NCBI GenBank assembly: GCA_003023195.1
Contig: PXRX01000028.1
Span: forward strand, 83,543 to 132,345
DNA length: 48,803 nt
From: Halobacteriales archaeon QS_8_69_26
GTDB lineage: Archaea > Halobacteriota > Halobacteria > Halobacteriales > SW-7-71-33
Direction of reading: 5' to 3'
Notes under the pieces: generated by a model
What the model was told of the DNA's origin: nothing
What the model saw: only the letters and a program-made list of their open reading frames with translations
Database searches by the model: none
Translations under genes and position numbers: made by a program
Shown here: piece by piece, positions 40,137 to 48,498 of the stretch
How positions within the stretch are numbered: position 1 is the stretch's first letter
Layout: every line of letters starts with the position of its first letter

Positions 40137-41318
40137 ATGAAACTCGCGATGATCGGCATTGGGCAGGCCGGCGGGAAGATCGTCGACAAGTTCATCGAGT
40201 ACGACAAGACGACGCCGGGTGGGCGGATCGTCAGGTCGCCGGTGGCGGTGAACACGGCGAAGGCCGACCTTATGGGCCTCGAACACGTCCCGGAGGAGAA
40301 CCGGGTCCTGATCGGCCAGGCACGGGTGAAGGGCCACGGGGTCGGGGCCGACAACGAACTCGGCGCGGAGATCGCCGAGGAGGACATCGACGAGGTCCAG
40401 GGTGCGGTCGACTCCATCCCGGTCCACGAGATAGACGCGTTTCTCATCATCGCCGCACTGGGTGGCGGCACGGGGTCGGGCGGAGCCCCGGTCATCGCCA
40501 AGCACATAAAGCGGATCTACACGGAACCGGTCTACGGCCTCGGCATCCTCCCCTCCAGCGACGAGGGCGGGATCTACACGCTGAACGCCGCCCGGTCGTT
40601 CCAGACGTTCGTCCGCGAGGTGGACAACCTGCTGGTGTTCGACAACGACGCGTGGCGACAGTCGGGCGAGTCCGTCGAGGCGGGCTACGACGAGATCAAC
40701 GACGAGATCGTCCGTCGGTTCGGGGTGATGTTCGGCGCCGGCGAGATAGACGGCAGCGAGACCGTCGCCGAGTCGGTGGTCGACTCCTCGGAGATAATCA
40801 ACACCCTCGCCAGCGGCGGCGTCTCGACGGTCGGCTACGCCACCGAGGAGATCCAGCGCTCGGACGACCAGGGGTTACTGTCCCGGCTCCGGGGCGGTGG
40901 CGGCGACGAGGACGCGATGGAGGCCGCCAACACCACCAACCGCGTCACCAGCCTCGTCCGGAAGGCGACGCTCGGGCGGCTCACCCTCCCCTGTGAGATC
41001 GCCGGGGCCGAGCGTGCGCTGCTGGTACTGAGCGGCCCCCCCGACGAGATCAACCGCAAGGGCATGGAGCGAGGCCGCAAGTGGCTCGAGGAGGAGACCG
41101 GATCGATGGAGGTCCGGGGCGGGGACTACCCCGTCCAGGAACCGTTCGTCGCGGCCGCCGTCCTCCTGTCCGGCGTCACCGAGGTGCCCCGGATCAAGGA
41201 GCTCCAGCAGGTGGCCATCGAGGCCCAGGACAACATCGAGGAGGTCCGCAAGGAGTCCGAGAAGGAACTCCAGGACCTCGTCAAGGACGACGAGGACGAA
41301 CTCGACCCGCTGTTCTAG
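40137..41318 (+). CDS. cetZ: Tubulin-like protein CetZ
   Basis: A 393-residue CetZ-family GTPase. The tubulin signature GGGTGSGG is at 109-116. The N-terminal GIGQAGGKIVDKFIEYD takes the place of FtsZ's GGxG start, and the family-specific RVKGHGVGADNELGAEIAEEDIDEVQGA and FQTFVREVDNLLVFDNDAW are present. It ends in the acidic DDEDELDPLF tail. The overall similarity is to the CetZ1 type, which controls rod development and motility-related cell shape in Haloferax. It polymerises at the inner membrane with GTP. The ATG at 40137 is the conserved start. Confidence 0.93.
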   Translation: MKLAMIGIGQAGGKIVDKFIEYDKTTPGGRIVRSPVAVNTAKADLMGLEHVPEENRVLIGQARVKGHGVGADNELGAEIAEEDIDEVQGAVDSIPVHEIDAFLIIAALGGGTGSGGAPVIAKHIKRIYTEPVYGLGILPSSDEGGIYTLNAARSFQTFVREVDNLLVFDNDAWRQSGESVEAGYDEINDEIVRRFGVMFGAGEIDGSETVAESVVDSSEIINTLASGGVSTVGYATEEIQRSDDQGLLSRLRGGGGDEDAMEAANTTNRVTSLVRKATLGRLTLPCEIAGAERALLVLSGPPDEINRKGMERGRKWLEEETGSMEVRGGDYPVQEPFVAAAVLLSGVTEVPRIKELQQVAIEAQDNIEEVRKESEKELQDLVKDDEDELDPLF

Positions 41319-41532
41319 CGCCTCCTCCCAGCTTCGCCGTGCCCAGATACCGATCCCCCCGCTCTCGGCTCCCGCTCTTCCCTCTCGTCGGCGTGCCGGG
41401 CCGTAGCGAGTGCCACCCCCGAGGATCCGTCGGGACCCCGCGCCCACGGGCGACGACGGGGCCGTCGGACGCGCGTCGAACGGGAACGCAAAAGCGAAGG
41501 GGACTTACAGGGTTGTGTCGAACGTGAGGCAG

Positions 41533-42336
41533 ATGACTCGGAGTGACTATCTGACGTTTGCCGTCGCCGTTGCCGTCGTGTTGGCCGCCGTCGTCGGGGT
41601 GGCCGCGGCGGTCGAGGTGACCAGCGAGGACGTACCGGAGGAGACGGAAGTCGACAGCCCGACCAGGGTGAGCGTCACGCTCGAGAACCTCTACGCCGAC
41701 TACGAGGAGTGGACGCTCGTCGCGAGCACCCAGCTAGAGGACGCCCGGTGGAACGTGACCTACTACGACCAGACCGGCGCGGTCGTCGACGGCAAGGAGG
41801 TCGAGGGGCAGAATTACAACGGCATAGGGATCAGCCCCGACAAGGACATCGCGCGCGTCGTCGTCGAAGTCGACGGGACGACCCCGGCGGTCGGAGGCAA
41901 CTACACCTACGACGGCCAGAACACCTTCGCAGTCCTGCGTCTCTCGCAGGACCCGGCCAACGGTGGCGTCGAGCCGCCGTTCCAGACCTGGGAGACCGTC
42001 CACTACACTCAGGACAGCAGCGAGGCCCGCCAGGCCCTGGATAGCGCCCAGGCCGCCATCGACGACGCCAAGAGCTCCGGCGTCGACGTCAGCGAAGCCG
42101 AACGCCTGTTCGACAACGCCGTCCGGGCCTACCAGCGCGGCAACTTCGAGAACGCCAAGGACCTCGCCGACCAGGCCCAGACCAGCGCGGAGAACGCCCA
42201 GAACAAGTCCGAGAGCGAGAGCGAGCAGATGCAGCTCATCCTCCTCGGCATCGGGGCCATCGTCGCCATCGCGCTCGTCGGCGGCGGCATCTACTACTAC
42301 CGGGAACAGCAGAAGGACCAGACCCGGCTCCGCTGA
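41533..42336 (+). CDS. Membrane-anchored extracellular protein of unknown function
   Basis: A 267-residue protein with an N-terminal signal or anchor helix (YLTFAVAVAVVLAAVVGVAAA). A beta-rich domain follows (about 28-150, with RVSVTLENLYADYEEWTLVASTQLEDARWNVTYYD), then an Ala-rich helical segment of TPR-like character (ALDSAQAAIDDAKSSGVDVSEAERLFDNAVRAYQRGNFENAKDLADQAQ). A C-terminal transmembrane helix (LILLGIGAIVAIALVGGGIYYY) precedes a short positively charged tail. It is probably displayed outside and anchored at its C-terminus. No known family is recognised. It lies 214 bp after cetZ on the same strand. The ATG at 41533 gives a proper signal peptide. Confidence 0.75.
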   Translation: MTRSDYLTFAVAVAVVLAAVVGVAAAVEVTSEDVPEETEVDSPTRVSVTLENLYADYEEWTLVASTQLEDARWNVTYYDQTGAVVDGKEVEGQNYNGIGISPDKDIARVVVEVDGTTPAVGGNYTYDGQNTFAVLRLSQDPANGGVEPPFQTWETVHYTQDSSEARQALDSAQAAIDDAKSSGVDVSEAERLFDNAVRAYQRGNFENAKDLADQAQTSAENAQNKSESESEQMQLILLGIGAIVAIALVGGGIYYYREQQKDQTRLR

Positions 42337-42600
42337 CCGCCACGACCCGCCCCACACCCCCGCCTTCCCGTGGATCCTCCGGCCGACCCGGGTGGGCGAC
42401 TTCCCTCCGTCCTACGGACGGGCGATCCCCCGACCCCGCCGTCCCCCTCTTCTACCGACTGGACGGCCCTCCTCATCGGCAGTTGGTCCCCGTTCCGCGA
42501 GTGATCGGTCCCCGCTGTCGCCGGGAGAGAGCGTCGACGGGCGGGTCCCGGGGACCGGCGGTCCGGAAGGCCTTACCCCCTCGACGCGCAACCGACGGCC

Positions 42601-43362
42601 ATGCGCGTCGTCGTCCCGTTCGACGCGCGCCGGCCGAAGACGCGACTCGCGCCCGTCCTCGACCCCGACGAGCGGACCGCCTTCGCGCGAGCGATGCTCG
42701 CGGACGTGTGCACGGCGCTCGTCGAGGCCGGCGCCGACCCAGAGGTCCTGGCGACCGCGCCGGTCGACCCCGGCCGCCTGGGCGTCGACCCCGCCAGCGT
42801 GACCGTCACGGTCGACGAGCGACCGCTCACGCCGGCGGTCAACGACGTCCTGGCCGAGTCGCTGGGCCGCGATCCGGACGCCGGATCCGACGATGGGGCC
42901 GACCTCGGACCCGCCGGTACCGGAGCGTCGGACTCGCGGGCCGGTGGGGGCGACGGCGACCCCGACGCCGAGACCGTGGCGGTGGTGATGGCCGACCTGG
43001 CGCTGGCGACGCCCGCCGCCGTCGAGCGGTTGCTTTCCGCCCCGGGTGACGTGGTCCTCGTCCCGGGGCGGGGCGGCGGGACGAACGCCGTCCTCGCGCG
43101 CCACCCCGGGTTCCGGGTCGACTACCACGGCGTCTCCTACCGGGACCACCGACGGATCGCCGCCGAGGCCGGCGCGGCGGTGCGGACCGTCGACTCCTAT
43201 CGCCTCTCGACGGACGTCGACGAGCGGTCGGACCTGCCGGAGGTCCTCCTGCATGGCCGGCCGCGGTCGCGGGAGTGGCTCCGGGACCGGGGGTTCCGGG
43301 TCGCCACCGACGCGGAGGACCGGGTGACCGTCGCCCGGGAGTCCGTGGCCGACGGGGGGTAA
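42601..43362 (+). CDS. cofC: 2-phospho-L-lactate guanylyltransferase
   Basis: A 253-residue nucleotidyltransferase of the CofC family: [25 protein letters not shown] carries the family's nucleotide-binding start, [34 protein letters not shown] (acidic metal site), [31 protein letters not shown], and the C-terminal [16 protein letters not shown] segment ([16 protein letters not shown]). It makes lactyl-diphosphoguanosine in coenzyme F420 synthesis. An insertion of about 35 Gly/Asp/Ala-rich residues (about 93-125) breaks the usual sequence and is probably a disordered surface loop. The ATG at 42601 is standard. Confidence 0.9.
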   Translation: MRVVVPFDARRPKTRLAPVLDPDERTAFARAMLADVCTALVEAGADPEVLATAPVDPGRLGVDPASVTVTVDERPLTPAVNDVLAESLGRDPDAGSDDGADLGPAGTGASDSRAGGGDGDPDAETVAVVMADLALATPAAVERLLSAPGDVVLVPGRGGGTNAVLARHPGFRVDYHGVSYRDHRRIAAEAGAAVRTVDSYRLSTDVDERSDLPEVLLHGRPRSREWLRDRGFRVATDAEDRVTVARESVADGG

Positions 43363-43393
43363 GGGTTCGGTTCCTCGTCCCCGGACCGCGATC

Positions 43394-43413
43394 TTACAGT
43401 AATCTTACCGTAA
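43394..43413. promoter_or_regulatory. Palindromic element copy 4 (TTACAGTAA-TC-TTACCGTAA)
   Basis: The right half has C for T at the centre, as copy 1 has a changed left centre. It fills most of the 61-bp gap between the ends of the convergent cofC and DUF5806-like genes, so here it cannot be a promoter operator for either. A bidirectional terminator or a structural or chromosome-organisation site is possible. Confidence 0.55.
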
Positions 43414-43423
43414 CAGCCGCGGG

Positions 43424-44050
43424 TCAGTCCCCGCCGTCGAGGTCGCGCCCGCAGTGGGGGCACTCGTCGTGACGGATCTGGCTGCTGGCCTCGCGGACCT
43501 CGCGCATCACCGTCGAGATGCGCTCCTCGGCCTCCAGTTCCTCCTCGACCGACAGTTCGACGCCCTCGACTTCGAGGAGGAACTTCGCCACCTCGCTGGC
43601 CTCGTACATCACGTCGTCGAGTTCCTCGGCGGTGAAGAAGCCGGACATCGCGCCGTAGAGGAAGGTGGCCCCGGACTTGCGGACCTTCTCCTCGAAGGCG
43701 GAGCGGGCCTGGTTGACCGCCTGCGGGGTGTAGGTGTCGGTCATGAACGGCACCAGGCGCGGGAGGTTCTCGCCGATTTTCGTCATCTCGACGCCGGTAC
43801 CGGTGCGGAAGTCCGCACAGAGGCGAGCGATGGCCCACTCGCGGGCGGTGACGTAGGTGCGCTCCCGGAGGAAGTCGTTGACCCGTTCGTACTGGCCGCC
43901 CTCTATCTTCTGGAACCGGTCGTAGCTCTGGACGTCCTCGGGGACCGAGGGCTGTGGGTCAGAGCCTTCCTCGGCGTCCGGGGATCCACCGGTGGAGGGC
44001 TCGGACTCGACCGACTCCTCGGCGTCCGGCGGGCGGGGGGTCTCGCTCAT
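43424..44050 (-). CDS. DUF5806-like haloarchaeal conserved protein
   Basis: A 208-residue protein. The first 40 residues are disordered (PDAEESVESEPSTGGSPDAEEG). The conserved body runs from YDRFQKIEGGQYERVNDFLRERTYVTAREWAIARLCADFRTGTGVEMTKIGENLPRLVPFM to LFLL-type helices and ends in CPHCGRDLD, a single CxxC knuckle. It matches haloarchaeal DUF5806 proteins as I recall them; the function is unknown. The ATG at 44050 has a TATA-like AAAGCTTTTG (about 44074-44083, minus strand) upstream. It is convergent with cofC. Confidence 0.75.
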   Translation of the reverse strand: MSETPRPPDAEESVESEPSTGGSPDAEEGSDPQPSVPEDVQSYDRFQKIEGGQYERVNDFLRERTYVTAREWAIARLCADFRTGTGVEMTKIGENLPRLVPFMTDTYTPQAVNQARSAFEEKVRKSGATFLYGAMSGFFTAEELDDVMYEASEVAKFLLEVEGVELSVEEELEAEERISTVMREVREASSQIRHDECPHCGRDLDGGD

Positions 44051-44168
44051 GGGATCCCATTGCCCGCAGGCGGGCAAAAGCTTTCTCCGTGCGTCAGACG
44101 CTCGTCGTTCCGGGGCGGGACCGCCCCCGGTCGATCCGCCGGCCGCTCCCGTGCGCCGGGCGGGAGGA

Positions 44169-45305
44169 TCAGCCGAGCGGTTCCCAGCCACGCGGGGAGT
44201 CGTTGAGCCGTTCGGCGCCCTCGGCGGTGACCGCGACCAGGTCCTCGATCCGGATCCCGAACTCGCCCTCGACGTAGACGCCGGGTTCGACGCTGAACAC
44301 CATCCCCTCCGCCAGTTCTGTGTCGTTCCCCTCGACGATGTAGGGGGCCTCGTGGACCTCCAGGCCGACGCCGTGGCCGGTCCGGTGGACGAACGCATCG
44401 CCGTACCCTCGCCCTTCGATGACCTCGCGGGCGGCCCGGTCTATCTCCCGGGCCTCGACGCCGGGTTCGACCGCATCGACGGCCGCGGCCTGGGCGTCCC
44501 GGACCGCCTCGAAAGCCTCGGTGAACCCGTCGGGCGGGTCCCCCGCGAACACGACGGTCCGGGTCTGGTCGCTCGGGTAGCCGTCGACCCGGGTCCCGAA
44601 GTCCAGCACCACGGGGTCCCCCTCGCGGATCTGCCGGTCGCCGTGGTGGTGGTGCGGTCGGGCGCCGTTGGGACCGGCCGCGACGATGGTCTCGAAGGAG
44701 ACGCCGTCGCCGCCCCTGGCCTCCAGTCGCTCGCGGATCGCTTCGGCCAGGTCCCGTTCGGTCAGGCCGACCGCGTCGCTCCCCATCCGGCGGACCTCCT
44801 TGGACACCTCGTCCGCGATCCGCCCGGCCTCCCGCATCGCCGCCAGTTCCGCGTCGTCCTTCGTGATCCGGAGGTCGTCGAGGGTCTCGCTCGCCAGGCC
44901 GAACTCCGCACCGGGGAGGGCCGCCCGGACGTCCCGGGCGAACAGACTCCACAGGCGGTCGTCGAGGAGGATCCGCCGTCCGTCGGCGCTCCCGTCGTCG
45001 TCCCGGAGGCCGAGGTCCCCGACGGCGTCCGCGACGACGGCCGCCGGGTCGTCCCCGTCGGCCCAGACCCGCAGGTCCTCGACGTGAGTGGCGTCCCGGA
45101 CCTGCGCCGCGGAGAGTTCGGGGACGACGAACGCCACGTCCCCGGGCGTGACGAACAGCAGGAAGTGTCGCTCGCTGGGGTCCTCGTCGAAGCCGGTCAG
45201 GTAGGTCAGGTTCGGCCCCGGGAACAGGACGGCGGCGTCGGCGTCCCCCTCCAGGGCGGACTGGCACTCGCGGATCCGTCGCTCGAAGGGTCCGTCCGCT
45301 GGCAT
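44169..45305 (-). CDS. M24 family Xaa-Pro peptidase
   Basis: A 378-residue creatinase/prolidase-type metallopeptidase. The N-terminal domain (1-140) is of creatinase type (AAVLFPGPNLTYLTGFDEDPSERHFLLFV). The C-terminal pita-bread domain shows the five metal ligands: DFGTRVDGYPSDQTRT (two Asp), HRTGHGVGLEVHEAPYI (His), MVFSVEPGVY (Glu) and GIRIEDLVAV (Glu). The HHHHGDR segment also fits the family. It removes N-terminal residues before proline. The ATG at 45305 (MPADGPFERRI) is preferred; an open frame continues upstream over the divergent VOC gene. It has a normal length. Confidence 0.92.
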   Translation of the reverse strand: MPADGPFERRIRECQSALEGDADAAVLFPGPNLTYLTGFDEDPSERHFLLFVTPGDVAFVVPELSAAQVRDATHVEDLRVWADGDDPAAVVADAVGDLGLRDDDGSADGRRILLDDRLWSLFARDVRAALPGAEFGLASETLDDLRITKDDAELAAMREAGRIADEVSKEVRRMGSDAVGLTERDLAEAIRERLEARGGDGVSFETIVAAGPNGARPHHHHGDRQIREGDPVVLDFGTRVDGYPSDQTRTVVFAGDPPDGFTEAFEAVRDAQAAAVDAVEPGVEAREIDRAAREVIEGRGYGDAFVHRTGHGVGLEVHEAPYIVEGNDTELAEGMVFSVEPGVYVEGEFGIRIEDLVAVTAEGAERLNDSPRGWEPLG

Positions 45306-45355
45306 CGTCCACACTCCGACCGCGGATCCCAAAACGGTGGTGGAGCCGGGAACAG

Positions 45356-45362
45356 CTATAAG
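45356..45362 (+). promoter_or_regulatory. TATA box of the VOC dioxygenase gene
   Basis: CTATAAG lies 25-31 bases before the ATG at 45387. Confidence 0.6.
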
Positions 45363-45386
45363 CCGCCGGACGGCGGACGGCGATCC

Positions 45387-46283
45387 ATGTCCGGCGTACG
45401 GAAGTTCGAACACGCCACCCTGCGGGTGACGGACCTGCCGGCGGCCGTCGAGTTCTACACCGAGGTGCTGGGCCTGACCGAACTCGAGGAGCGCGACGGG
45501 GTCGTCTACCTCGGCTGTGGCCTCGACGAGAACTACGACCTGGGCCTCGTGGAGGGCGGCACGGGCGTCGACCACGTCGCGGTCCGGGCCCCCGACGAGG
45601 AGACGCTCGACGAGTACGAGTCCCGCCTGGGGGAGGCCGGCGTCGACGTCGAGCGAACCGGCGGCGCGGAGCCGAACCAGACCGGCGGGGTCCGCTTCGA
45701 GTTGCCCACCGGGATCGGGATGGAACTGGTCACGGTCGCCGACGCGTCCTACCACCACCCGACCCGGACCGTCGGCGACCGGAAGCGGACCGCACCGGTG
45801 GACGTCGACCACGCGAACCTGGCGAGCTACCACCCCGACCGTGACCTGGACTTCCTGACCGAACACCTCGACTTCGTCGTCTCGGACCGCATCGAGGGCG
45901 AGACGGGCTTCACCGTCCAGGCGTGGGTCCGCCGTGGCGACTTCCACCACGACCTCGGTATCTCGACGGCGGACAACGTGGCCCACACCCTCCACCACCT
46001 CAGCTTCGAGATGGCGGGCATCGACGCCATCAAGGCCTTCTGCGACGACCTGACGGCGGCCGGCCACCAGCTAGAACTGGGCCCCAGCAGGCACAACGCC
46101 GGGTCGAACGTCTTCGCCTACCTCTGGTCGCCCGGCGGCAACCGGATCGAACTGACCGCCGAGATGGCCACTGTCGACGAGTCGGCCGAACCGGGCGTAC
46201 GGACCATCACCCGCGAGGAGAACACCGTCTCCTCGTGGGGCGGGGTCGTCCCCACCCGCGAGTTCCTGGAGAAGGGATCCTGA
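45387..46283 (+). CDS. VOC family protein, extradiol catechol 2,3-dioxygenase-like
   Basis: A 298-residue protein of two paired beta-alpha-beta-beta-beta (VOC) modules. The first (1-130) starts KFEHATLRVTDLPAAVEFYTEVLGL. The second (140-270) has VDHANLASYHPDRDLDFLTEHLDF, the metal ligand candidates HTLHHLSFEM and GNRIELTAEM (Glu), typical of type I extradiol dioxygenases. These open catechol rings next to the hydroxyls with Fe(II). The stop overlaps the SDR start by 1 bp (TGATG), so the two are translated together. Function as a true dioxygenase is probable but unproven, since glyoxalase-like proteins share the fold. Confidence 0.85.
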   Translation: MSGVRKFEHATLRVTDLPAAVEFYTEVLGLTELEERDGVVYLGCGLDENYDLGLVEGGTGVDHVAVRAPDEETLDEYESRLGEAGVDVERTGGAEPNQTGGVRFELPTGIGMELVTVADASYHHPTRTVGDRKRTAPVDVDHANLASYHPDRDLDFLTEHLDFVVSDRIEGETGFTVQAWVRRGDFHHDLGISTADNVAHTLHHLSFEMAGIDAIKAFCDDLTAAGHQLELGPSRHNAGSNVFAYLWSPGGNRIELTAEMATVDESAEPGVRTITREENTVSSWGGVVPTREFLEKGS

Positions 46284-47018
46284 TGGGCTGGCTCGACGGG
46301 CAGACCGCCCTCGTGACGGGGGGCGGCTCCGGGATCGGTCGGGCGGTCGTCGAGCGGTACGTCGAGGAGGGCGCCGACGTGGGAGTGCTGGATATCGACG
46401 GCGACGCGGTCGCGGCCCTGAACGACGCGTACCCCGACCGGGTCCACGCGGTCCAGGGCGACGTGACCGAGTACGGGGACAACGAGCGGGCAGTCGTCGA
46501 GACGGTCGCGGCCTTCGGCGGCCTGGACGTCTTCGTCGGCAACGCCGGCATCTTCGACGACGCCGTCCACCTCGCCGACCTGGACCCGGAGGACGTCGAG
46601 GCCGGCTTCCGGGAACTGTTCGGGGTGAACGTCATGGGGTACATGCTCGGCGCGAAGGCCGCCCTCCCCGAACTCCTCGATTCGGGGGGCTGTATGGTCT
46701 TCACCGCCTCCTACTCCAGTTTCTACCCTGCAACCGGGGGGATCCTCTACACCCCCGCCAAGCACGCGGTCGCGGGGGTGATCCGGCAACTGGCCTACGA
46801 ACTCGCCCCGAGGATCAGGGTCAACGGCGTCGCCCCGGGGTTCGCCCCCACCGGGATCGGCGGGGTCGACTCGCTCGGCCAGGAGCGGTCCTCGGCGGTG
46901 CCCGAGGAGATAGACGAGCGCTACCGACTCCCGGGCCTCCACCGGTACGATCATCGAGGCCGACAGCGGCCTGTCGATCCGGGGGGCCGACCGACCGGCG
47001 GGCTGGACGGGGGAGTAG
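46283..47018 (+). pseudogene. Short-chain dehydrogenase, BphB/HcaB-like, frameshifted
   Basis: The first 215 residues are an intact SDR: TGGGSGIG cofactor motif, NAGIFDD, catalytic Ser in FTASYSSFYP, and YTPAKHA (Tyr-x3-Lys). The sequence closely follows cis-dihydrodiol dehydrogenases (BphB/HcaB), which act in aromatic-ring degradation. After ERYRLP (about 46935) the frame loses homology (GLHRYDHRGRQRP...) and stays open to 47152. In another frame, from about 46936, the typical SDR end ASTGTIIEADSGLSIRG and AGWTGE appears and stops at 47018. About 25-30 codons that normally precede this end are absent. The gene therefore looks broken by a deletion that also shifted the frame. Confidence 0.82.
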
Positions 47019-47070
47019 CCTCTTCGCTGGATCGGTCTCCTTCTCCCGGGATCAGCCACCGCCAAGGGAA

Positions 47071-48498
47071 TCAGCCACCGACCCCGTCCGCGACCGCGGT
47101 CTCGACGGCCTCGTACCCGGTCACCAGCGCCGTCGCGAGACCGCCCAGGTAGCCGCGGTGGTTGATCCCGCCGACGTCGACCCCGGCGGCGTACAGGCCG
47201 GGGATCGGGGTTCGCCGGGGATCGACCCCCGCGAGGTCGGCAGCCAGGGTCGACCCGGTCTCGGCCCGGCGGAGCACCCGCATTTCGTCGTCGACCCGGA
47301 TCCCGCCCATCGTGAACGTGATGCCCGGCTGGACGGCCACGGCGTAGAACGGCGGCCTGTCGAGGGGTCGGGCGTGGTCGCGCCGCGGGGGGTCGAGGCG
47401 GTCGCCCCGGCCGGCACGGACCGCCTCGTTGTACTCACGGACGGTTTCGACGGCCCGGTCGCCGTCGACCCCGGCGTCCCAGAGTCGCTGGCCGAGGTCG
47501 TCCAGCGACCGCGCACGGATCACCTGGCCGCCCATCTCGGCGGCGCGGTCGACGATGTCGCCGACCCGGCCCATGCTGAACACCTCGTCGCGGTAGAGGT
47601 CGCCGTCCAGCAGGTAGTGGGCGCGCCCGCCGGCCTCGTGGAGGGTGTCCTGGGCGAGGGTGTGCTCCAGGTCGGACTCGGACTCGTCGGTGAACCGCTC
47701 GCCGTGGCGGTCGACGGCGACCGCGAACGGGCCGTAGTACTGGGTTGCCTCCAGGTACTCGTCGGGACCGAACCCGGCGGGCGGCGCGGCGAGGTTGTGG
47801 CCGTAGAAGGTATCCATTCCGGCGGTCGTGGTGGCCCCCGCGTCCCGGGCGGCCCGGAGGCCGTCGCCGGTGCTGTGGGGGTTCGACCGGAGCCAGAGCG
47901 TCTCGGCGCAGGGCGTGACGAACGACTGGAGCAGTTCCTCGTCGCCCTGGAACCCGCCGGTCGCCAGCAGTACCGCGTCCGCCTCGACCGCCAGGGGGCC
48001 GTCCGGGCCGGCGGCGTCGACGCCAACCACCCGGCCGGCGTCGTCGGTCCGGAGGCCCGTCATCGGGGTCTCGGTCAGGATCCGTCCCCCGTCGTCGCGG
48101 ATCCGGTCCGTCGCCGTCGCACAGAGCGCGCCGGGGTCGACCTTCCCGCAGTTCGCGCCGGGGGTCGGCGTGGTCACCACGTCGCCGGTCGGCAACTCGA
48201 CCGGTGGCTCGTCCACCGCCAGCCCCAGCGACCGGAGCCACTCGAACCCGTCGTCCAGCCCCTCGACGACCAGCCGCTGGAGGGCCGGGTCGCCGTCGGG
48301 AGCGGCCTCGCGGGCCTCCTCGACGGTCGGGTACGACCAGACCAGGCCCGCCGAGAGCCGCATCGATCCCCCGACCTCGGGGGCCTTCTCCAGCAGGACG
48401 GGATCCAGGCCGCGCTCGGCCGCCCGGACTCCGGCAACCAGTCCCGCCATCCCGGCACCGGCCACCGCCAGGTCGGCGCGAACCGTCTCGCGCGTCAT
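47071..48498 (-). CDS. FAD-dependent fumarate reductase / ketosteroid dehydrogenase-like flavoprotein
   Basis: A 475-residue flavoprotein. The N-terminal dinucleotide motif GAGMAGLVAG is at 14-23 and the FAD-binding second segment at ATGGFQGDEELLQSF. The C-terminal NHRGYLGGLATALVTGYEA closes the FAD site with GLYAAGVDVGGINHRGYLGG. The middle cap region (GERFTDESESDLEHT...) resembles fumarate reductase/succinate dehydrogenase flavoproteins and 3-ketosteroid-1-dehydrogenases. It is probably a soluble oxidoreductase on an aromatic or steroid-like substrate, given the convergent VOC/SDR genes. No heme or quinone partner is encoded nearby. The ATG at 48498 is sound. Confidence 0.85.
   Translation of the reverse strand: MTRETVRADLAVAGAGMAGLVAGVRAAERGLDPVLLEKAPEVGGSMRLSAGLVWSYPTVEEAREAAPDGDPALQRLVVEGLDDGFEWLRSLGLAVDEPPVELPTGDVVTTPTPGANCGKVDPGALCATATDRIRDDGGRILTETPMTGLRTDDAGRVVGVDAAGPDGPLAVEADAVLLATGGFQGDEELLQSFVTPCAETLWLRSNPHSTGDGLRAARDAGATTTAGMDTFYGHNLAAPPAGFGPDEYLEATQYYGPFAVAVDRHGERFTDESESDLEHTLAQDTLHEAGGRAHYLLDGDLYRDEVFSMGRVGDIVDRAAEMGGQVIRARSLDDLGQRLWDAGVDGDRAVETVREYNEAVRAGRGDRLDPPRRDHARPLDRPPFYAVAVQPGITFTMGGIRVDDEMRVLRRAETGSTLAADLAGVDPRRTPIPGLYAAGVDVGGINHRGYLGGLATALVTGYEAVETAVADGVGG

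Noticed and set aside
43394..43413. Palindrome copy 4 as an ordinary rho-independent-type terminator
   Set aside because: It is convergently placed and could form a hairpin, but the same element occurs in divergent and tandem gaps (copies 1-3), the stem is AT-rich and no U-tract follows on either strand.
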